Shown here: positions 18,597 through 27,045 of the stretch, in pieces
Layout of the letters: every line of letters begins with the position of its first letter
Numbering within the stretch: the stretch's first letter is position 1
Origin: Granulosicoccus sp965214025
GTDB lineage: Bacteria; Pseudomonadota; Gammaproteobacteria; Granulosicoccales; Granulosicoccaceae
DNA: 64,000 bases
Assembly (NCBI GenBank): GCA_965214025.1
Contig: CBDCAW010000096.1
Location: 1-64,000 of the forward strand
Reading direction: 5' to 3'
Notes under the pieces: generated by a model
What the model saw: only the letters and a program-made list of their open reading frames with translations
Database searches by the model: none
Told to the model about the DNA's origin: nothing
Position numbers and translations under genes: made by a program

Positions 18597-19148
18597 ATGA
18601 CCAAGCTGAAACCCCTCCAGACCATCACTTTCGCCATTCTCGCCCCATTCATCTGGTTCGGTGCATCCGCGAGTGCACAGGAAAGTCTTATCGGACCAAT
18701 TACACCGGAAACTGCGCCGACTACGACACACCCGGTTCCTCCGGTCGTTGAAGCGTGGATGAATGCCTGGAATACGGGCGACGCAAAGGCGATGCGCGCG
18801 CTGTTTGCCGAAGATGGCGTGTTGCAGGACTTCGCGTTTCAGGCGCAGGCGGAGGGTCGAGAAGGCGTTGCGGCCTGGGTCGATTTGACCCTCCAGAGCA
18901 TTCCGGACACTCGGGTCGAGATCATCGAAGCCTTCGGATCGGATGAGCGAATTGCCGTGACGTGGGTATTCAGCGGTACGCCCGAAAGTATCGGGACCGT
19001 GCCGGGTACCGGAGCCTCTTTCTCGGTTCCGGCCGTGTCGATCTTCGAACTGGAAGATGATCTGATAGTTCGCCTGGGTGACTACTACAACCGCGCCGAT
19101 CTCTTGGGCCAGCTCGGTTACCCCGACCCGTTTGCCGAATCTCGTTAA
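18597..19148 (+). CDS. Exported SnoaL/NTF2-like domain protein
   Basis: The 183-residue protein has a signal peptide (TITFAILAPFIWFGASASAQE, cleavage near residue 28) and one NTF2-like cone-fold domain. The SnoaL-type start is WMNAWNTGDAKAMRALFAEDGVL. A repeating strand pattern follows (FQAQAEGREGVAAWVDL, RIAVTWVFSGTPESIG) and the late strand VSIFELEDDLIVRLGDYYNRADLLGQLG is typical of ester cyclase/SnoaL-like proteins. The active site of this family is variable, so the reaction is unknown; periplasmic location is unusual for the fold. ATG 18597 has AGAGGA upstream. A strong stem-loop follows. Confidence 0.78.
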   Translation: MTKLKPLQTITFAILAPFIWFGASASAQESLIGPITPETAPTTTHPVPPVVEAWMNAWNTGDAKAMRALFAEDGVLQDFAFQAQAEGREGVAAWVDLTLQSIPDTRVEIIEAFGSDERIAVTWVFSGTPESIGTVPGTGASFSVPAVSIFELEDDLIVRLGDYYNRADLLGQLGYPDPFAESR

Positions 19149-19158
19149 GCTTCGAACC

Positions 19159-19189
19159 CCGAGGTTCGCTCACTACCAGCGAACCTCGG
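19159..19189. terminator. Strong bidirectional stem-loop between convergent genes
   Basis: Perfect 12-bp stem ccgaggttcgct (19159-19170) and agcgaacctcgg (19178-19189), 7-base loop, starting 10 bases after the SnoaL-like gene and 59 bases beyond the zapE end on the other strand. It probably stops both transcripts. Confidence 0.6.
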
Positions 19190-19248
19190 TGGAGGGAAAC
19201 GCGCACGCTTCACATGACACGGGTGCGAAGCGCTGCCAGCGCAGCGCC

Positions 19249-20382
19249 TCAGTCAGGAAACCCTGCCACCTTCGCGCCCAGATAATCGCTGGTCTGCATT
19301 TCGGTCAACCGGCTGGCCGCACGCACGAACTCGAATTCGAGCCGCTTGCCGGTGTACAGCGCATCCGGCATGGCCGCAGCCGACATCACGACTTTGACCT
19401 TGCGATCGTAGAGCTCGTCGATCAGGTTGACGAAACGGCGGGCCTCGTCGTCCTGGTCGGCGTCGAGTACCGGTACGTCACTGATCAGGATCACGCTGTA
19501 ATTGGAGGCCAGATCGATGTAGTCATCGGTGGAGCGCGTCGTACCGCACAGGGCCTCGAAGGTCAGCCAGACGACATTGCCGGCAAGGGCGACGACCGGC
19601 AGATCCCGCCCGTTCACGCTCAGTGAAGTTTCCTGACACTCATCCGTTGTGCTCAGCTTGTCGAACCACTCGCGCAATTGAGCCTGTTGGTCGCCTTCAT
19701 CGTTCTTCGACCGGTCATCGCTCGTCGAGACCATATAGGTGGCGCCGCTCTGCATCAGGCGCAGGCGGTAGTCTTCGCCATCGGGCATCTGATACACCTC
19801 GCAATGATTCTGTATCTGAGCGATCGCCGGCAGGAACTGCGCTCGTTGCAGGCCATCCTTGTACAGTCCATTCGGCGGTACGTTGGAGGTGGTGACCAGC
19901 GTGACGCCGCGCTTGAACAGCTCTGTGAGCAATCGCCCGAGCAGCATCGCATCGGTGATGTCGTTGACATGGATCTCGTCGAGCAGCAGCAAACGTGTTT
20001 CGCCCGACAAGCGCTCGGCAACCAACGGCAGCGGCTCTTCCACTTCGCCAAGCTTGCGTAAGTCATGATGAATACGCTGCATGAACCGGTGAAAATGCAG
20101 GCGCAGCTTGTCGTCGAACGGCAGACTGTCGAAGAAGATATCGCACAGCAGCGTCTTGCCGCGACCCACCCCACCCCACAGGTACAGGCCCGGAACACCC
20201 TTGACCGTACTGGCGGTAGGTGAAAACCAGCTGGCCAATCGCGACCGGCGTGGCTGGGCCCAGCTCGCACGGCGCTTCAGCTCGAGCGTGATCTCGTCGA
20301 GACGCTTCAGCACCTTGACCTGCTCGGGGTCGGAGTCGAGCTTACCGGACTCCACCCGTGTGTTGTATCGTGCAAGTGCCAT
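19249..20382 (-). CDS. zapE: Cell division ATPase ZapE (AFG1 family)
   Basis: The 377-residue AAA+-like ATPase fits ZapE/AFG1 by length and motifs. Walker A is GGVGRGKTLLCDIFF (residues about 70-84), FHRFMQRIHHDLR is a family signature, Walker B is LLLLDEIHVND (DEIHVNDI is typical of ZapE), and sensor 1 is TLVTTSNVPPNGLYKDGLQR. The conserved LCGTTRSTDDYIDLA and FVNLIDELYDRKVKV lie near the end. In E. coli ZapE associates with the Z ring under stress and low oxygen. It is the last gene of a three-gene minus-strand group: MotA-like, PilZ-like, zapE, with a 16-bp gap to the PilZ-like gene. Confidence 0.93.
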   Translation of the reverse strand: MALARYNTRVESGKLDSDPEQVKVLKRLDEITLELKRRASWAQPRRSRLASWFSPTASTVKGVPGLYLWGGVGRGKTLLCDIFFDSLPFDDKLRLHFHRFMQRIHHDLRKLGEVEEPLPLVAERLSGETRLLLLDEIHVNDITDAMLLGRLLTELFKRGVTLVTTSNVPPNGLYKDGLQRAQFLPAIAQIQNHCEVYQMPDGEDYRLRLMQSGATYMVSTSDDRSKNDEGDQQAQLREWFDKLSTTDECQETSLSVNGRDLPVVALAGNVVWLTFEALCGTTRSTDDYIDLASNYSVILISDVPVLDADQDDEARRFVNLIDELYDRKVKVVMSAAAMPDALYTGKRLEFEFVRAASRLTEMQTSDYLGAKVAGFPD

Positions 20383-20398
20383 GGAACCCCTGTTGTCC

Positions 20399-20761
20399 TT
20401 ACCGCCCTTCGTTCATTGCCCGCAGCACGGTCTTCTGCCTGATCAATACATAATGATGCAACAGATCCAGCTCCTCGGCGGAGAGATCGACAAACATACC
20501 TTCCAGATGATCCTGCTCCTTGTCGGGAAGCATGTCCACATAGCCGCTGAGCGGACGGTGTGCCGTGGGCAGATCAAGGTTGAACGGGTAACGCCGGCCG
20601 GACTTGACCACCTCCAATGGGCAGGCGAACCCGGAAGCACAGATCTCCAGTACACGCGTCAGGTGACCGTCAAGCTGCAGGATCACCGGGTCGTCCGGAT
20701 CGGGCACCACCCGATAGGCGGTGCGCCCGCTGTTCGGTGCCTTGATGATGATATCGTTCAT
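20399..20761 (-). CDS. PilZ-like domain protein
   Basis: The 120-residue protein looks like a single PilZ domain. The N-terminal R-x-x-x-R motif (RTAYR) is present at residues about 13-17. The second motif, normally D/N-x-S-x-x-G, reads EICASG, so the Asp/Asn and Ser are both changed. Later text (YPFNLDLPTAHRPLSGYVD) is weaker, and the C-terminal FVDLSAEELDLLHHYVLIRQ is a helix common in PilZ proteins. If functional it would bind cyclic di-GMP, but the changed motif may weaken this. It lies between a MotA-like gene and zapE on one transcript (67 and 16 bp gaps), which hints at motility or cell-division control. Start ATG 20761. Confidence 0.62.
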   Translation of the reverse strand: MNDIIIKAPNSGRTAYRVVPDPDDPVILQLDGHLTRVLEICASGFACPLEVVKSGRRYPFNLDLPTAHRPLSGYVDMLPDKEQDHLEGMFVDLSAEELDLLHHYVLIRQKTVLRAMNEGR

Positions 20762-20828
20762 GACCGGGGAGCCATCCACACGGCGTGACTCAATGTCCTC
20801 ATGAAACGGGCTGCCAGGCACTGAACCG

Positions 20829-21602
20829 TCATCGCCGCAGTCCCGGTGGCACGAGCAGCATCAGACGGCCGCGCAGCCGTTGCACGTGGTTGTCGTCCAG
20901 GATCATGGCAGCGCCGCGAAAGGCGATGTCCACGACTACCAGTTCGCGCAGGTGTGCGGCACGCAGCCGACCGAGCAGGATGGTCATGAGAATGGCCAGG
21001 CACAACCCGCACACGAAGGGCAGCAACTGCGCACCGGAAATGCCGTCGGCAGGCGTCGATACCAGCCTGATCAGGGTGCCCAGGGTACCGATCAGCACGG
21101 AGTAACAGGCCGTGAACAGGAAGACATCGGAGGTCATGCGGTGGTAAGTCAGCTCGCCGCTGTGGCGCCGATCAAGGCTGAAACGGATCGATGCATCGGC
21201 AGCGGCGTCACCGATCAGTTGGCAAACCTCCTCGACCTCTTCCACGTTCGAGCGCACATCGGCCACTCCCAACAGGCCCTCGCGCCGGCTGATGTCGCAG
21301 ATCTTCATCATCGCACGCACCATCTCCAGCGGATCGGTGCCGCCACGAATGCCCCTGACCAGAGCAACCTGCAGGGCCTGGGCGAGCTGGGGTACGGGAA
21401 AGGTCAACAACAGCGCCGCCAGTGAACCGCCGAAGACCACGATGACGGGCTGTACCACCTCGACCAGGTGGCGGGTTCCGCTCAGGAACATCGCCAGGCC
21501 GATCGTCAGCAGCACGGCAGCGAGCAGAAGCGGCAGCACCTGCCGGAGCTCTACCGATTCCCGTTTACGCACAGCCAGCTCATCGATGCGAGTAAATGCC
21601 AC
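20829..21602 (-). CDS. MotA/PomA-like membrane protein
   Basis: The 257-residue protein has the MotA/TolQ layout with four membrane helices: two near residues 22-70 (LPLLLAAVLLTIGLAMFLSG, VVQPVIVVFGGSLAALLLTF) and two near 165-215. The MotA cytoplasmic signature (ISRREGLLGVAD, corresponding to ARREGLLALE) is present, as is the closing region ILDDNHVQRLRGRLMLLVPP. In MotA the third helix has a critical Pro before GLIGTV. Here the text is TACYSVLIGTLGTLIRLV, with no Pro. No motB follows. It may be a divergent stator component or a related channel. It heads a minus-strand group with the PilZ-like gene and zapE. Confidence 0.7.
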   Translation of the reverse strand: MAFTRIDELAVRKRESVELRQVLPLLLAAVLLTIGLAMFLSGTRHLVEVVQPVIVVFGGSLAALLLTFPVPQLAQALQVALVRGIRGGTDPLEMVRAMMKICDISRREGLLGVADVRSNVEEVEEVCQLIGDAAADASIRFSLDRRHSGELTYHRMTSDVFLFTACYSVLIGTLGTLIRLVSTPADGISGAQLLPFVCGLCLAILMTILLGRLRAAHLRELVVVDIAFRGAAMILDDNHVQRLRGRLMLLVPPGLRR

Positions 21603-21720
21603 GTTGCCTGATGGTTATGATGAAATGAGTGTAGAAGCCTTGCCCATCGACAAGAAGTGTGATGTGCCCGCTGCGAACACTCTTGAGAATAGCAGATAGA
21701 TTTGAAAACTCAGGCCTGAT

Positions 21721-22050
21721 TGCCCGCCGCGACGCCGTCGGGATTCAGCGAACCAGTTCAAGCCGGGGTGGCACCAGCCGGTGCTGGCCTGCAAGAGCCT
21801 GGAGACAAAGATCGTCGGTGAAGCACTGTTCAACGACAGAGCAGCCATCGTCGTGTTCATCGCGATCGCCGGCATGGCCGTGGATGGTCAGTCGTTCAGT
21901 ATGCAACGCATCGGCCTGCTGTTCGTGCAGCAAGCCATCGGTGGCGCCCTGTTCGGATGCGCGTGTGGGTGGGTGGTGCTGCGCATGCTCAAGCGGGTCG
22001 ACAACTACAAGGTCGAGACCCTGCTGCTGCAGGGCCTGACGATCGGCTAG
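21721..22050 (+). pseudogene. Relic of an NhaP-type (CPA1) sodium/proton antiporter
   Basis: About 90 codons encode a middle segment of a CPA1 cation/proton antiporter: LACKSLETKIVGEALFNDRA (compare the family SLETKI-GESLFND-A motif), AIVVFIAIAGMAVDG, LLFVQQAIGGALFGCACGWV and a TAG stop at 22048-22050. There is no start, no N-terminal half and no C-terminal half, so it cannot make a transporter. Text upstream of 21778 does not resume family similarity. The fragment ends five bases before the histidine kinase gene end (convergent). It is a degraded remnant or a deletion scar. Confidence 0.68.
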
Positions 22051-22054
22051 ATGA

Positions 22055-24040
22055 TCAAGGCCACTGCACAGAAGTGATGTCGTCATCGACCGCTTCGCCG
22101 CCTGTCGTCGGGCCGTGTGACCACAGTGAATCGAGCACCTTGCGCAGCTCCTGAGCTCGTAACGGCTTGAGCAGTATACGCAGCCGGTTGTCGATGACAT
22201 CCGCCAGGCCCTCTTTCGTGGTGTCACCCGTGATGATCACGGCAGGTACGTCGCATTCGAGGAATTCGCGTATCGCCGCGATGGCGTCAACGCCGTTCTC
22301 GTCCCCGTGCAGGCGATAGTCCGACAGGATGATGTCGGGAATCGCATGCCTGGTCGAGATCACGCCCAGAGCCTCCTTGGCCGACCGGGCGAGCCATACT
22401 TCGCAGCCCCACTGCTCCAGTACATGCCGCATGCTGTCGAGCACCTGCTGTTCGTCATCGATGGCCATGATCGTGCAGCCGCCCAGGTCGCTCTCGAATT
22501 CCGGCGACTCTGCATCGACCACCGGAGGCATCCGTCCGACGGGAACCTTCAGATCGAAACGCGTACCCTGACCCTCGATCGACTCCAGGCACAGTTCGAC
22601 CTCGAGCAGCCGGCACAGGCGCTGTACGATCGACAGACCCAGCCCGAGCCCCTTGTCCCGATCGCGCTCAGGGTTGTTCAGCTGGAAATACTCCGAGAAC
22701 ACATCGTCTCGCGCCGCAGACGGGATACCGATACCCGTGTCGCTCAGTGTCACGAGCACTGTCGACTCGCCGGCCCGTTGACAACTCAGACGTACGCACC
22801 CCTGCCTTGTGTACTGCAGAGCATTGGAGATCAGGTTTCGCAACACTCTTTCGAACAGCACGGCATCGGTCCACACCGCCTCCTCGGTTGCGCAAATGAT
22901 CAGATCGATTCCCTTCTCGCTCGCCTGCTGCTTGAACTGCGCCCGCAGGCCTTCGAACAAGGTGCGTACCCGCACGTGCGTGGTGTCGACCACGATGATG
23001 CCGGCATCGAGTCTGGACATGTCCAGCAAGCTGCTGAACAGGCTGTTCAGCGCCTGTGAGGAACGTGCCATGTCATCGATGATCTCCAGCTGCGCGGGGT
23101 CACTCTCCCGGTTGCGCAATGCACCGATGAACAGACCCATCGCATGCAAGGGCTGGCGCAGATCATGGCTTGCCGCGGCGAGAAAACGGCTCTTGGCGAT
23201 CACCGCGCGCTCGGCGATGGCCTTCTCCGCTTCCAGGCGCATCATGAGTTCATGATTTTCATAGCGCGCTCGGATCAGCTCGCGGAACTGCTGGTTGCCA
23301 CGGGCGGCCAGGAACCAGTTCACTGCCAGGAACATGAGCATCAGCACCCCGGTGACGGCCAGCGTATCGTTGCCGGACAGCAGATGCTTCGACGACAGCG
23401 GCAACATCATCGGCGTGGAAAAGGCTGAAAACGAAGGCAGGTAGATGGTACCCGAACCGGCACTGACGGCCACCATGCCGGCGAAGATCGTGGAAATCAG
23501 CAACAGATGTTCCGTACTGTAGAGGTGGTAGAAAAGCAGAGGCCACGTACCCCAGATGAGGCCGGCGAGCAGTGAGCCTCCCCAGAAAAGAGGCCCCCAT
23601 ACGGAAAGCCGCCGACGTGCCGGCGCAGCACCACGATAGATTCGGAACGTGGCCAACCGAACGATCGCACCGGCAGTGACGAAGAGCAGCCAGAGCAGTA
23701 ACACGGTACGCGGCAGTTGCAGCCACAGGAACAGCGTCATCATCACCGCGCACAGCGTGGCACCCAGTACGAGCACCGGCCCCTGGTTGTAGATCAGACG
23801 TATCTGCTCGTGGTGTACCTTGTCGTCGAGCACGGTGATCAGGCGTCTCCCGAAGGGGGTTGTGCGGTCGTAGCTCTCGCGAGTAAGCAGGCAACGTGTG
23901 CGTGGCAGCCTCGACGAACGTACCGTGCCTGCGCCGATGGCTTGCCGGGCGGGAGCGTCACGGTACGGCGCGTACCACACGACTTTGCACAGACTCCTCG
24001 CAAGTGGTGAGACTTGATACCATCGCGCCACGGCACACAC
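22055..24040 (-). CDS. Hybrid histidine kinase with C-terminal receiver domain
   Basis: The 661-residue product has five or six membrane helices at about residues 85-245 (VLVLGATLCAVMMTLFLWLQ onward), a coiled linker, a HisKA domain with the phospho-acceptor His near residue 292 (FLAAASHDLRQPLHAMGLF), and an HATPase_c domain (N box LRNLISNALQYT, G1 DTGIGIP, G2 GLGLGLSIVQRL). A receiver domain follows (AIDDEQQ, phospho-acceptor Asp near residue 574 in ILSDYR, VIITGDT, LLKPLRAQELRKV). The combination resembles orphan hybrid kinases of the ASHDLRQP subgroup. The true start may be downstream of 24040 because the first 70 residues are low-complexity; no input signal is evident. The gene is divergent from fdx and has no adjacent regulator. 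Confidence 0.86.
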   Translation of the reverse strand: MCAVARWYQVSPLARSLCKVVWYAPYRDAPARQAIGAGTVRSSRLPRTRCLLTRESYDRTTPFGRRLITVLDDKVHHEQIRLIYNQGPVLVLGATLCAVMMTLFLWLQLPRTVLLLWLLFVTAGAIVRLATFRIYRGAAPARRRLSVWGPLFWGGSLLAGLIWGTWPLLFYHLYSTEHLLLISTIFAGMVAVSAGSGTIYLPSFSAFSTPMMLPLSSKHLLSGNDTLAVTGVLMLMFLAVNWFLAARGNQQFRELIRARYENHELMMRLEAEKAIAERAVIAKSRFLAAASHDLRQPLHAMGLFIGALRNRESDPAQLEIIDDMARSSQALNSLFSSLLDMSRLDAGIIVVDTTHVRVRTLFEGLRAQFKQQASEKGIDLIICATEEAVWTDAVLFERVLRNLISNALQYTRQGCVRLSCQRAGESTVLVTLSDTGIGIPSAARDDVFSEYFQLNNPERDRDKGLGLGLSIVQRLCRLLEVELCLESIEGQGTRFDLKVPVGRMPPVVDAESPEFESDLGGCTIMAIDDEQQVLDSMRHVLEQWGCEVWLARSAKEALGVISTRHAIPDIILSDYRLHGDENGVDAIAAIREFLECDVPAVIITGDTTKEGLADVIDNRLRILLKPLRAQELRKVLDSLWSHGPTTGGEAVDDDITSVQWP

Positions 24041-24061
24041 ACTTCAGGTAGACGCACACGC

Positions 24062-24391
24062 ATGAGCCAGGAAATAGTTCTGCATTACAAGACCAGTGAC
24101 GGCACGATTCATACCGTCGATGCCCGGGTGGGCGACAGCGTGATGGAAACCGCGATCCGCAACGATATCGATGAAGTCGTCGCCGAGTGCGGTGGCAGCA
24201 TGATCTGCTCGACCTGCCATGTGTATCTGCCGGACGAGACAGCGGCACTGTTCGAGCCACCGGACGATTCGGAAGTCGAGATGATCGAGGGCGCCGCGGC
24301 GGAGCAGCGTGCGAGCTCCCGACTAAGCTGCCAGCTGATCATCACCCCCGCACTCGACGGGCACACCATCGAAACCCCCGATCGCCAGTAG
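24062..24391 (+). CDS. fdx: [2Fe-2S] ferredoxin (adrenodoxin type)
   Basis: The 109-residue protein has the adrenodoxin/Fdx fold. It contains VDARVGDSVMETAIRNDID, and four cluster Cys residues in the order ECGGSMICSTCHVYLP (three) and LSCQLII (one). The VAECGGSMICSTCH block is the usual binding loop. It passes electrons in oxidative reactions or in iron-sulfur assembly. No iscSUA-hscBA genes are nearby, so it is not the isc-operon copy in this window. The ATG at 24062 follows a short leader. It is the first gene of a plus-strand pair with the aminotransferase 12 bp downstream. The symbol is by family. Confidence 0.9.
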   Translation: MSQEIVLHYKTSDGTIHTVDARVGDSVMETAIRNDIDEVVAECGGSMICSTCHVYLPDETAALFEPPDDSEVEMIEGAAAEQRASSRLSCQLIITPALDGHTIETPDRQ

Positions 24392-24403
24392 CCGGAGAGC
24401 CCT

Positions 24404-25603
24404 TTGCCCTCCGGAACCTCGGCGACGACAGGCATGGTCGCACCACGGCTCATCGATGGCTTCGATCGTATCGGCGAGGAAAATGCCTTCGCGGTGCTGG
24501 CGCGTGCCGGGGCACTGGCCGCGCAGGGGCGTGACATCATCAACCTGGGTATCGGTCAACCGGACTTTCCGACTCCTGAGCACATCGTGGAGGCGGCAGT
24601 ACGTGCCCTGCGTGACGGGCATCACGGCTATACACCGGCAGTGGGTATTCCCCCGCTACGCGAAGCGGTGGCTCATGATCTGGTGTCCCGCCACGGTGCG
24701 AGCGTTTCGCCTGAGTCAGTGCTGATCGTACCGGGCGGCAAGATCACGATGTTCGCCGCCGTCCTGATGTTCGGCGAACCCGGTGCCGAGATTCTCTACC
24801 CCGACCCGGGCTTTCCTATCTACCGTTCGATGATCGAGTTCACCGGGGCACGACCCGTGCCCGTACCGGTTCGCGAGTGCAACGATTTCGCGTTCTCTGC
24901 CGATGAAACCCTGGCATTGATCACCGACGCCACCCGGCTGCTGATCGTGAATTCACCCGCCAACCCCTGCGGTGGCGTGACGCCTGCAAGTGAGATGGAC
25001 CGCCTGGTGGCCGGGCTGGAAGCCTTTCCGCACGTGGCCATCCTCTCGGATGAAATCTACGATCAGATGGTGTATGACGATGCCAGCCATGTCAGCCTGC
25101 TCACCTATCCATCGATTCGCGATCGGTTGATCGTGCTGAACGGGTGGTCGAAGACCTATGCGATGACCGGCTGGCGCCTGGGCTATTCCATCTGGCCACC
25201 CGCCTTCTTCGACGCGGCACGCAAGCTGGCCGTGAATGCCTGGAGCTGCGTGAACGCACCGGCTCAATACGCAGCGCTGGAGGCGCTCACCGGACCGCAG
25301 GATGCCGTGAGTGACATGGTCGCCGCCTTCGATGAACGCCGCAAGGCCGTGGTGAGCGCGCTTGCAGCGCTGCCGGGCGTGACTTGCGTGATGCCCAAGG
25401 GGGCCTTCTATGCATTCCCGAACATCACGGGTACCGGCTGGCAGGCGAAGCCGCTGGCTTCGGAACTGCTCGAGAAGGCCGGAGTTGCATTGATTGGCGG
25501 GCCGGATTTCGGCGTGCACGGCGAGGGTTACCTGCGGGTGTCGTACGCGAACTCGCTGGATAAGCTGCAGGAGGCAACCGCGCGGATCGGTGAGTTTCTC
25601 TAG
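24404..25603 (+). CDS. Class I/II pyridoxal-phosphate aminotransferase (aspartate aminotransferase-like)
   Basis: The 399-residue enzyme has fold-type I signatures: INLGIGQPDFPTPEHI, GYTPAVGIPPLREAV, an NPCGG-type substrate-binding loop (IVNSPANPCGGV), AILSDEIYDQMVYDD, the PLP lysine in GWSKTYAMTGWRLGY, and a C-terminal YLRVSYANSLDKLQEAT. It is most like aspartate or broad-specificity aminotransferases; substrate is not determined by sequence alone. The frame begins with TTG at 24404, five bases after GGAGAG (24394-24399). The ATG at 24434 is the alternative. It is 12 bp from fdx. The pncB gene follows 27 bp later. Confidence 0.92.
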   Translation: MPSGTSATTGMVAPRLIDGFDRIGEENAFAVLARAGALAAQGRDIINLGIGQPDFPTPEHIVEAAVRALRDGHHGYTPAVGIPPLREAVAHDLVSRHGASVSPESVLIVPGGKITMFAAVLMFGEPGAEILYPDPGFPIYRSMIEFTGARPVPVPVRECNDFAFSADETLALITDATRLLIVNSPANPCGGVTPASEMDRLVAGLEAFPHVAILSDEIYDQMVYDDASHVSLLTYPSIRDRLIVLNGWSKTYAMTGWRLGYSIWPPAFFDAARKLAVNAWSCVNAPAQYAALEALTGPQDAVSDMVAAFDERRKAVVSALAALPGVTCVMPKGAFYAFPNITGTGWQAKPLASELLEKAGVALIGGPDFGVHGEGYLRVSYANSLDKLQEATARIGEFL

Positions 25604-25630
25604 TCAGCAGCTGTTGTCCCTTGTGCGACA

Positions 25631-26974
25631 ATGAGCAACGACTCCACCGCGAGCTTTCCCATGCTGCAAAGCACGCTACCCGATATCGCCTCCCGGGTCT
25701 ATAACCACTCCTTCAAGCTCGACCCCATCGTGCGTAGCCTGCTCGACACCGACGTGTACAAGCTGCTCATGCTGCAAACGATCTGGAAGGAACGGGCCGA
25801 AGTGCCGGTGACCTTCTCGTTGATCAACCGGACGCGTTCAGTCCGGGTGGCGGATGAGATCGATGAAACCGAATTGCGTGCGCAGCTGGACCACGCACGC
25901 TCGCTACGAATCGACAAGAAGGACATCATCTGGCTGGCGGGTAACACGTTCTACGGGCGCAACCGGCTGTTCACCGAGGAGTTTCTCGAATGGCTCAAGC
26001 ACTATCGCCTGCCGGAGTACGAATTGAAGGTCGAAGACGGCCAGTACCGCATCGATTTTCACGGTCCCTGGGCAGACGTCACGCTGTGGGAGATTCCGGT
26101 CCTGTCGATCATCAGCGAGTTACGCTCACGCGCTGCCATGCACGGCATCGGACGCTTCGAACTCGACGTACTCTATGCACGCGCGAAGAGCAAGCTGTGG
26201 GAAAAGGTCAAGCGGCTCGATGCCCTTCCCGAGCTGATCATCGCGGACTTCGGCACCCGCAGACGTCACAGTTTCCTATGGCAGAAGTGGTGCATCGCCG
26301 CCATGAAGGAAGGCCTCGGAGCCAAGTTCAGCGGCACCAGCAACGTGCTGCTCGCGCAGGAACTGGATGTGGAAGCGATCGGTACGAATGCCCATGAACT
26401 GCCGATGATCGAGGCGGCCCTGGCCACCAGCGACGACGACCTGCTCACCTCGCCGTACCGGGTGCTCGACCTGTGGCAGCGCACCTACGATGGCAACCTG
26501 TTGATCGTGTTGCCCGATACCTATGGCACCACCAACTTCCTCAAGCATGCACCGGACTGGGTGGCCACCTGGAGCGGTTTTCGGGTCGATTCGAAGGAAC
26601 CGATCGCAGCCGGTGAGGAGTTGATCGCCTGGTGGAGCTCGCGTGGCCAGGACCCGACCGGCAAGTTGCTGATCTTCTCCGACGGCCTGACGGTCGATAC
26701 CATCGAAGAGGTCTATCATCGCTTCACGGGCCGTGTGCGGCTTTCGTTCGGCTGGGGTACGCACCTGACCAACGATTTTCGCGAATGTGCCACCAAGCCC
26801 AATGAACAGCTCAGGGCCATCTCACTGGTGTGCAAGGTGACTCATGCCAACGGCAGGCCGACGGTGAAACTATCGGATAACTACGACAAGGCCACCGGAC
26901 CGGTCGAGGCGATAGAGCGCTACCGCGCGGTGTTCGGTGATGCCGACATGGTGAGCCAGACGGTGGAGGTGTAG
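25631..26974 (+). CDS. pncB: Nicotinate phosphoribosyltransferase
   Basis: The 447-residue enzyme makes nicotinate mononucleotide from nicotinate and PRPP in NAD salvage. Family text is clear: SLLDTDVYKLLMLQTIW, VTFSLINRT, IDFHGPWADVTLWEIPVLSI, FGTRRRHSFLWQKWCIAA, FSGTSNVLLAQ, GTNAHELPMIEAA, TYGTTNFL and GWGTHLTNDF. Active-site His in GTNAHE and Arg residues are present. The ATG at 25631 gives a leader of about 35 residues before the conserved core. It lies 27 bp after the aminotransferase and could be co-transcribed. The family is also present in archaea and eukaryotes; this is the PncB form. Confidence 0.95.
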   Translation: MSNDSTASFPMLQSTLPDIASRVYNHSFKLDPIVRSLLDTDVYKLLMLQTIWKERAEVPVTFSLINRTRSVRVADEIDETELRAQLDHARSLRIDKKDIIWLAGNTFYGRNRLFTEEFLEWLKHYRLPEYELKVEDGQYRIDFHGPWADVTLWEIPVLSIISELRSRAAMHGIGRFELDVLYARAKSKLWEKVKRLDALPELIIADFGTRRRHSFLWQKWCIAAMKEGLGAKFSGTSNVLLAQELDVEAIGTNAHELPMIEAALATSDDDLLTSPYRVLDLWQRTYDGNLLIVLPDTYGTTNFLKHAPDWVATWSGFRVDSKEPIAAGEELIAWWSSRGQDPTGKLLIFSDGLTVDTIEEVYHRFTGRVRLSFGWGTHLTNDFRECATKPNEQLRAISLVCKVTHANGRPTVKLSDNYDKATGPVEAIERYRAVFGDADMVSQTVEV

Positions 26975-27045
26975 TGCACTGTCTCGTGCTGTCGAGGAAG
27001 GCATTCGGTCACGATTGACCCGCTGCACACGAGCCGAGGCACAGG

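Noticed and set aside
20829..21602. ExbB/TolQ protein
   Set aside because: The SRREGLLGVAD segment and length favour the MotA branch, although the call stays at family level.
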